Shown: in pieces, positions 19,301-22,332 of the stretch | How positions within the stretch are numbered: position 1 is the first letter of the stretch | Layout: every line of letters starts with the position of its first letter | Origin: Silene noctiflora | Taxonomy: Eukaryota; Streptophyta; Magnoliopsida; Caryophyllales; Caryophyllaceae | Assembly: GCA_009801015.1 (NCBI GenBank) | Contig: VHZZ01000444.1 | Location: forward strand, 157,006-179,337 | Length of the DNA: 22,332 nt | Direction of reading: 5' to 3' | Notes under the pieces: generated by a model | Seen by the model: the letters and a program-made list of their open reading frames with translations, nothing else | Databases searched by the model: none | Told to the model about the DNA's origin: nothing | Made by a program: the position numbers and the translations under genes

Positions 19301-22300
19301 ATTACTAATAGATGCTAATAAAACTCTAAAGTGTGAGATCAGCATCACAGATATTAGAAAACAATGAGACAATGACTTAAATAGCATAGCATAGAGCACC
19401 TTTAGGAAAAAGATATCTGCACACTGCATGCATGGGTACAGGATCTGCGCTCCAGATAAATCGTCCTGCTCATTTCGACCCATAATTTGACAACACCTGG
19501 AAAAATTGAAATGGCAAACCTTTAGTCAGTGGACACATGGAAGGAAGTAAGGAACATACAAAAAATTTCAAACGAGACGCTTTCACAGTACTCTTCATGA
19601 TACCGCTGAATTTACTTAATAATTGACCATTAATGTATTTAATTCAACCATTGTCAATTGTACGCCTCACAATATTCATATAGTAGACAGTCTCACAAGA
19701 GATGAAAGTTACAACATAAGGGTAGACCGCACCAACCTTGTTAACCTTGGCAATTTGTTTTTTCGAGCAATATCCATCACAATAGGCCAGTACTCACGAG
19801 AACGTGAGTTGATTTCTTCAGAGGACCATAAAAACTCCACTTTTCCCGTACTGAGATCCATACCGGAAGCTTTCCATATTTCAATGAAGTAATTCCCAAC
19901 GACTTCTATTTTCTCTAAATCACCTCCCATTTTGTTATTTAAGAAGGCAAACCAATCAGCAATCCACACTCTTACTTTACAACCAGCAGATGTTAGTCTG
20001 TTAACATTTACTGTCTTCATAACCCCCTGCAAGCACAACATTACTGCATTACAAAACTCAAAAGCTGAAAATGTTAATAAGGCATACTAGTGTTACAAAG
20101 CAGAGAACAACATCAAGCAAGTTTCATCAACCAATGCAGAAATTGTGACTACAAAACCAGCAAATTACAATCTCTGAGGTAGCACCACAAACTAATAGTC
20201 AAGCAGAAACAGGAGCAATAAACCCATTGCTAAGTGCTAACACTTACAAGTTGTTGCACTCGAAACAGTTTCCAACCATTGAAAGTACTAAGTAGTGTGA
20301 GTACTATCCAAGATAAATGTCAGGGGACGTGTAAGTATTTGAGCAGCCGATATAGAAAGTAATTATTTTCCATTCAGACAGTTCTTCTACAAACTTTAAG
20401 AAGACCTTTTAAAAGAAAGTAGAAACCAAATTTACCTGAGCAATATGCATACGACCAGATGGTTCAAACCCATCATAGCAGATTGGTTCATCTTTGTGNG
20501 CAAGAAGATTCCTAAGCTCATCTTCCTGAATGCACTCTTCCCCAACAGTCCTTATTATCTGAAACCTCTCCTCCAGTGCCACCCTAAAAATTTACACACA
20601 TAAATACACTTAAACCCTATATAGATACCAAAGCTTCATACAAGTAAATGGGAGAAAGAATAATTACTCAAAGCTCGACAGAGAAGTGTCATCGACAGCA
20701 AGAGATTTTTTGCTATCTGCTGAGGTCTGCTGCTCCTTTGTTTTCTTTTTTTCCACTTTTGTCGAAGTAATTCGTGTAAATGTCTGAGAGAAGGTCATAA
20801 CAGCTGTTAAAATAGTTCACAAAGAAAAATATTTATATAGTTTTTCTCCTCAGGGCTAATGAGTGTCCACCAGTGGTTATTGGCTACCTTTACACTAATT
20901 TTCTCTTCCAAAAAAACACTCATTATATGTCCAGAAAGCCATTAGGTGAGCCTCTGGTGTGGATGTTAGTTTCCCTTGTTCAGGGAATGTAAACACATTG
21001 ACCTTATCTTTGTGGTACAACAAGAACCCACTACCAAGAGCGTCAGAGAGAAAGGGTGTATTATACTAACCTTCACCTTCTTTAGCAAATCTTTGGCATT
21101 GCTATCACTAGCAAAGTGATCTCGTACAGGCTGCAGGTAAGAAAAAATAAGGATTAAACAAAAATAAAACATGAAATTGTGCATTTGGCATAAAACAGGA
21201 CAGTGAAAGGAGTATGCAAAACATACTTGTAGAATCTTATTCAGTGCCTTCGATAAAGCGGGTTTCACATCACCNGGATGAAGCGCCTCTCCTTCATAAT
21301 CAACTACCAATTCTTCGAAACTGTTGTACGTTCTGAAAGACCCGACAATTGAGCAACATAAGGAAACATTAAATTTTTGGAGGGTAGCTAATATTACATT
21401 TCTGACATGACCAGGACTTACTTAGCTCCACCAAATTCAGCTTTGCGTTCAACAGAGAACTCCTTGAACCATGGGAACACAATGTATTTCAGGTATTCCA
21501 GACAAGGATTTCCTTCAATAACCTTTGGGGGGCAATAAGCCTTTTTAATTTTTACATTAACTTCAGCCTGCGAAAAAAAAAAAAAAAACACAAAACAGTT
21601 TAATGTACAAGTATACACTATCTCTGCTTAGCGAACAAAAATTACAGCCAGTGGATTTTAATATACAGTTGTACAATGACAGTAAAGCTGACATCTATTA
21701 TCACCAAACCTTATCATCATCCATGAATATTGCAGATGATGCATCATAATTTAACATCTGTTTTTGCCCTTGTTGCAAGCCTGGAAGCATGTCTATAGTT
21801 TAACAACAAAGAAAAGCTACTTTGTCAGTCAACAGACCAGAAAAGAATAAAAGAGCTTAAGACACTGCCGCAAATTATTTGAGCTCGAGAAAACAAAGCT
21901 TACGGTGTGACAATATAATAGGCTTTGACAAAATCATAGGCTTGTTCTTTCTTTTTATTACATCATCACAGTATTCTCGAGCGAGAATGTTGACTTCACG
22001 CTGGTCCATACCCTGCTGGCAAATGTCCGCCTATTCAAAAAAGGTACTTCAGTATTAGATCTTGGAAAATATATCTCAGCAACGGAAACTATCATTCAAC
22101 TTGAATGTCTGCATGGATGTTGGTGCTTCAAATGGAAGAAGGATTGAAAGAGATTAGGTGGCCACGTCATAATGGAACAGAGTGATCAGATCACAAGACT
22201 TGGAAACAACTCACTTTGTATACAACATGAGTCTTTACAAATATTGTATCCAAATCTAAAAAAAAAATCCAAAATGTGTTCTAATTGACTCAAGACGTTC

Positions 22301-22332
22301 CCAATTTCTATGGCAATGAAATATAAAGGAAT
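16337..22332 (-). CDS. Cytosolic-type tyrosyl-tRNA synthetase, two tandem units, 5' end outside window
   Basis: Class I tyrosine-tRNA ligase charges tRNA-Tyr. Minus-strand exons of unit 1 (C-terminal part): 22030-21904, 21792-21710, 21567-21422, 21332-21227, 21130-21071. Linker exon: 20783-20668. Unit 2: 20583-20436, 20026-19737, 19496-19400, 17580-17475, 17370-17288, 16980-16835, 16728-16623, 16506-16450, 16357-16337. All join in frame; 563 residues are visible. Unit 2 shows FEPSGRMHIAQ (HIGH site), IADWF, LNNKMGGD, QILYPCMQCADIFFLK, ADICQLGMDQRKV, MLPGLQQGQ and (K/N)MSKS, and ends SYKVTR. Unit 1 has ADICQQGMDQREV, but QMLNY in place of KMSKS. Exon lengths match (83/83, 146/146, 106/106, 60/57) with equal phases, so one unit arose by duplication. 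I recall Arabidopsis At1g28350 as double-length too. The alternative is two separate genes, the second starting at ATG 20798-20796 (394 residues). Ns affect a few codons. Confidence 0.8.
17581..19399 (-). other. 1819-bp intron of synthetase unit 2
   Basis: This is by far the longest visible intron of the gene, lying between the exons ending FFLK and starting ADICQ. It contains a Helitron-like element (18574-19073) and a poly-A run near 18159-18172, and otherwise unrecognised sequence. The small frames inside it are not conserved protein. Confidence 0.75.
18574..19073 (+). mobile_element. 500-bp Helitron-like element in synthetase intron
   Basis: The 5' end is TCTACTAAGAGAATAAG, preceded by host A (18573); the 3' end is ...TTGCACGGGGTCGATACTAG followed by host T (19074). 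The 5' TC, 3' CTAG and A/T insertion site fit Helitrons. The 3' hairpin is decayed (CCACGCA against TGCACGG), which weakens the call. The interior is AT-rich and encodes nothing. It is antisense to the host gene. Confidence 0.55.
20796..20843 (-). promoter_or_regulatory. TATA-like box and in-frame ATG before the linker exon
   Basis: On the minus strand CTATATAAATA (about 20840-20830) lies about 32 bases before an ATG (20798-20796) that is in frame with the linker exon (MTFSQ then TFTRI...). If used, it would start a 394-residue single-unit synthetase. The same bases CTTCTCTCAG before 20783 also form a good splice acceptor, which supports the fused model instead. Both could operate. Confidence 0.35.
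21908..21943 (-). repeat. 18-base in-frame tandem duplication in synthetase unit 1
   Basis: Two adjacent 18-base copies (21943-21926 and 21925-21908 on the minus strand) agree at 16 of 18 positions and encode KPMILS-KPIILS. Unit 2 has one copy (KPIILS). With one more inserted codon (DDVIKRK against DDIKRK), this accounts fully for the 127 versus 106 base exon lengths. Confidence 0.9.
22031..22332 (-). other. Intron of synthetase unit 1, continuing past the window
   Basis: The acceptor AG is at 22032-22031 on the minus strand. By analogy with unit 2 this is the intron between the exons ending FFLK and starting ADICQ; the donor and the N-terminal catalytic exons are outside. Nothing else is recognised here. 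Confidence 0.65.

Overview
This is plant nuclear DNA, from a eudicot. Four genes have plant-type structure: intron-split genes with GT-AG (and one GC-AG) splice sites, plant-only protein families, AT-rich spacers, and several classes of plant DNA transposon (PIF/Harbinger, Stowaway, Helitron). Repeat motifs such as 'actccgt' and degenerate 'acccgaa' strings resemble what I know from Caryophyllales, but the order is only a guess. About ten single N bases are scattered through the window, some inside exons.

Layout. 814-1827 (+): an intronless SGNH/PC-esterase-like, single-pass membrane protein with GDS and DxxH motifs, probably a Golgi polysaccharide O-acetylation protein. 2987-5518 (+): a seven-exon WAT1-related (EamA/nodulin MtN21) transporter of 375 residues, with a GC-AG last intron. 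6750-11421 (-): a two-exon tetraspanin of the TET8/TET9 type (269 residues) whose only intron is 3.86 kb; that intron holds a 1.5 kb Helitron-like element plus several repeats. 11422-16336: gene-free DNA with at least three inverted-repeat transposons, a SINE-like unit and short palindromes. 16337 to the right edge (-): tyrosyl-tRNA synthetase sequence in two tandem units. The right-hand (upstream, N-terminal) unit is only partly inside the window; the left-hand (C-terminal) unit is complete.

The most interesting item is the tyrosyl-tRNA synthetase locus. The two units share exon phases and most exon lengths, and the last exon of unit 1 can be spliced in frame through a charged linker exon into unit 2. 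That would make a fused pseudodimer. Unit 2 keeps the HIGH-type (MHIA) and KMSKS motifs. Unit 1 has lost KMSKS (QMLNY in its place) and carries a small in-frame duplication beside it. A TATA-like box and an in-frame ATG just before the linker exon leave open a second reading: two separate tandem genes, or an internal promoter.

The genes are not an operon and I see no shared pathway. All exon coordinates come from reading splice sites and family similarity by eye; no alignment or transcript data were used.
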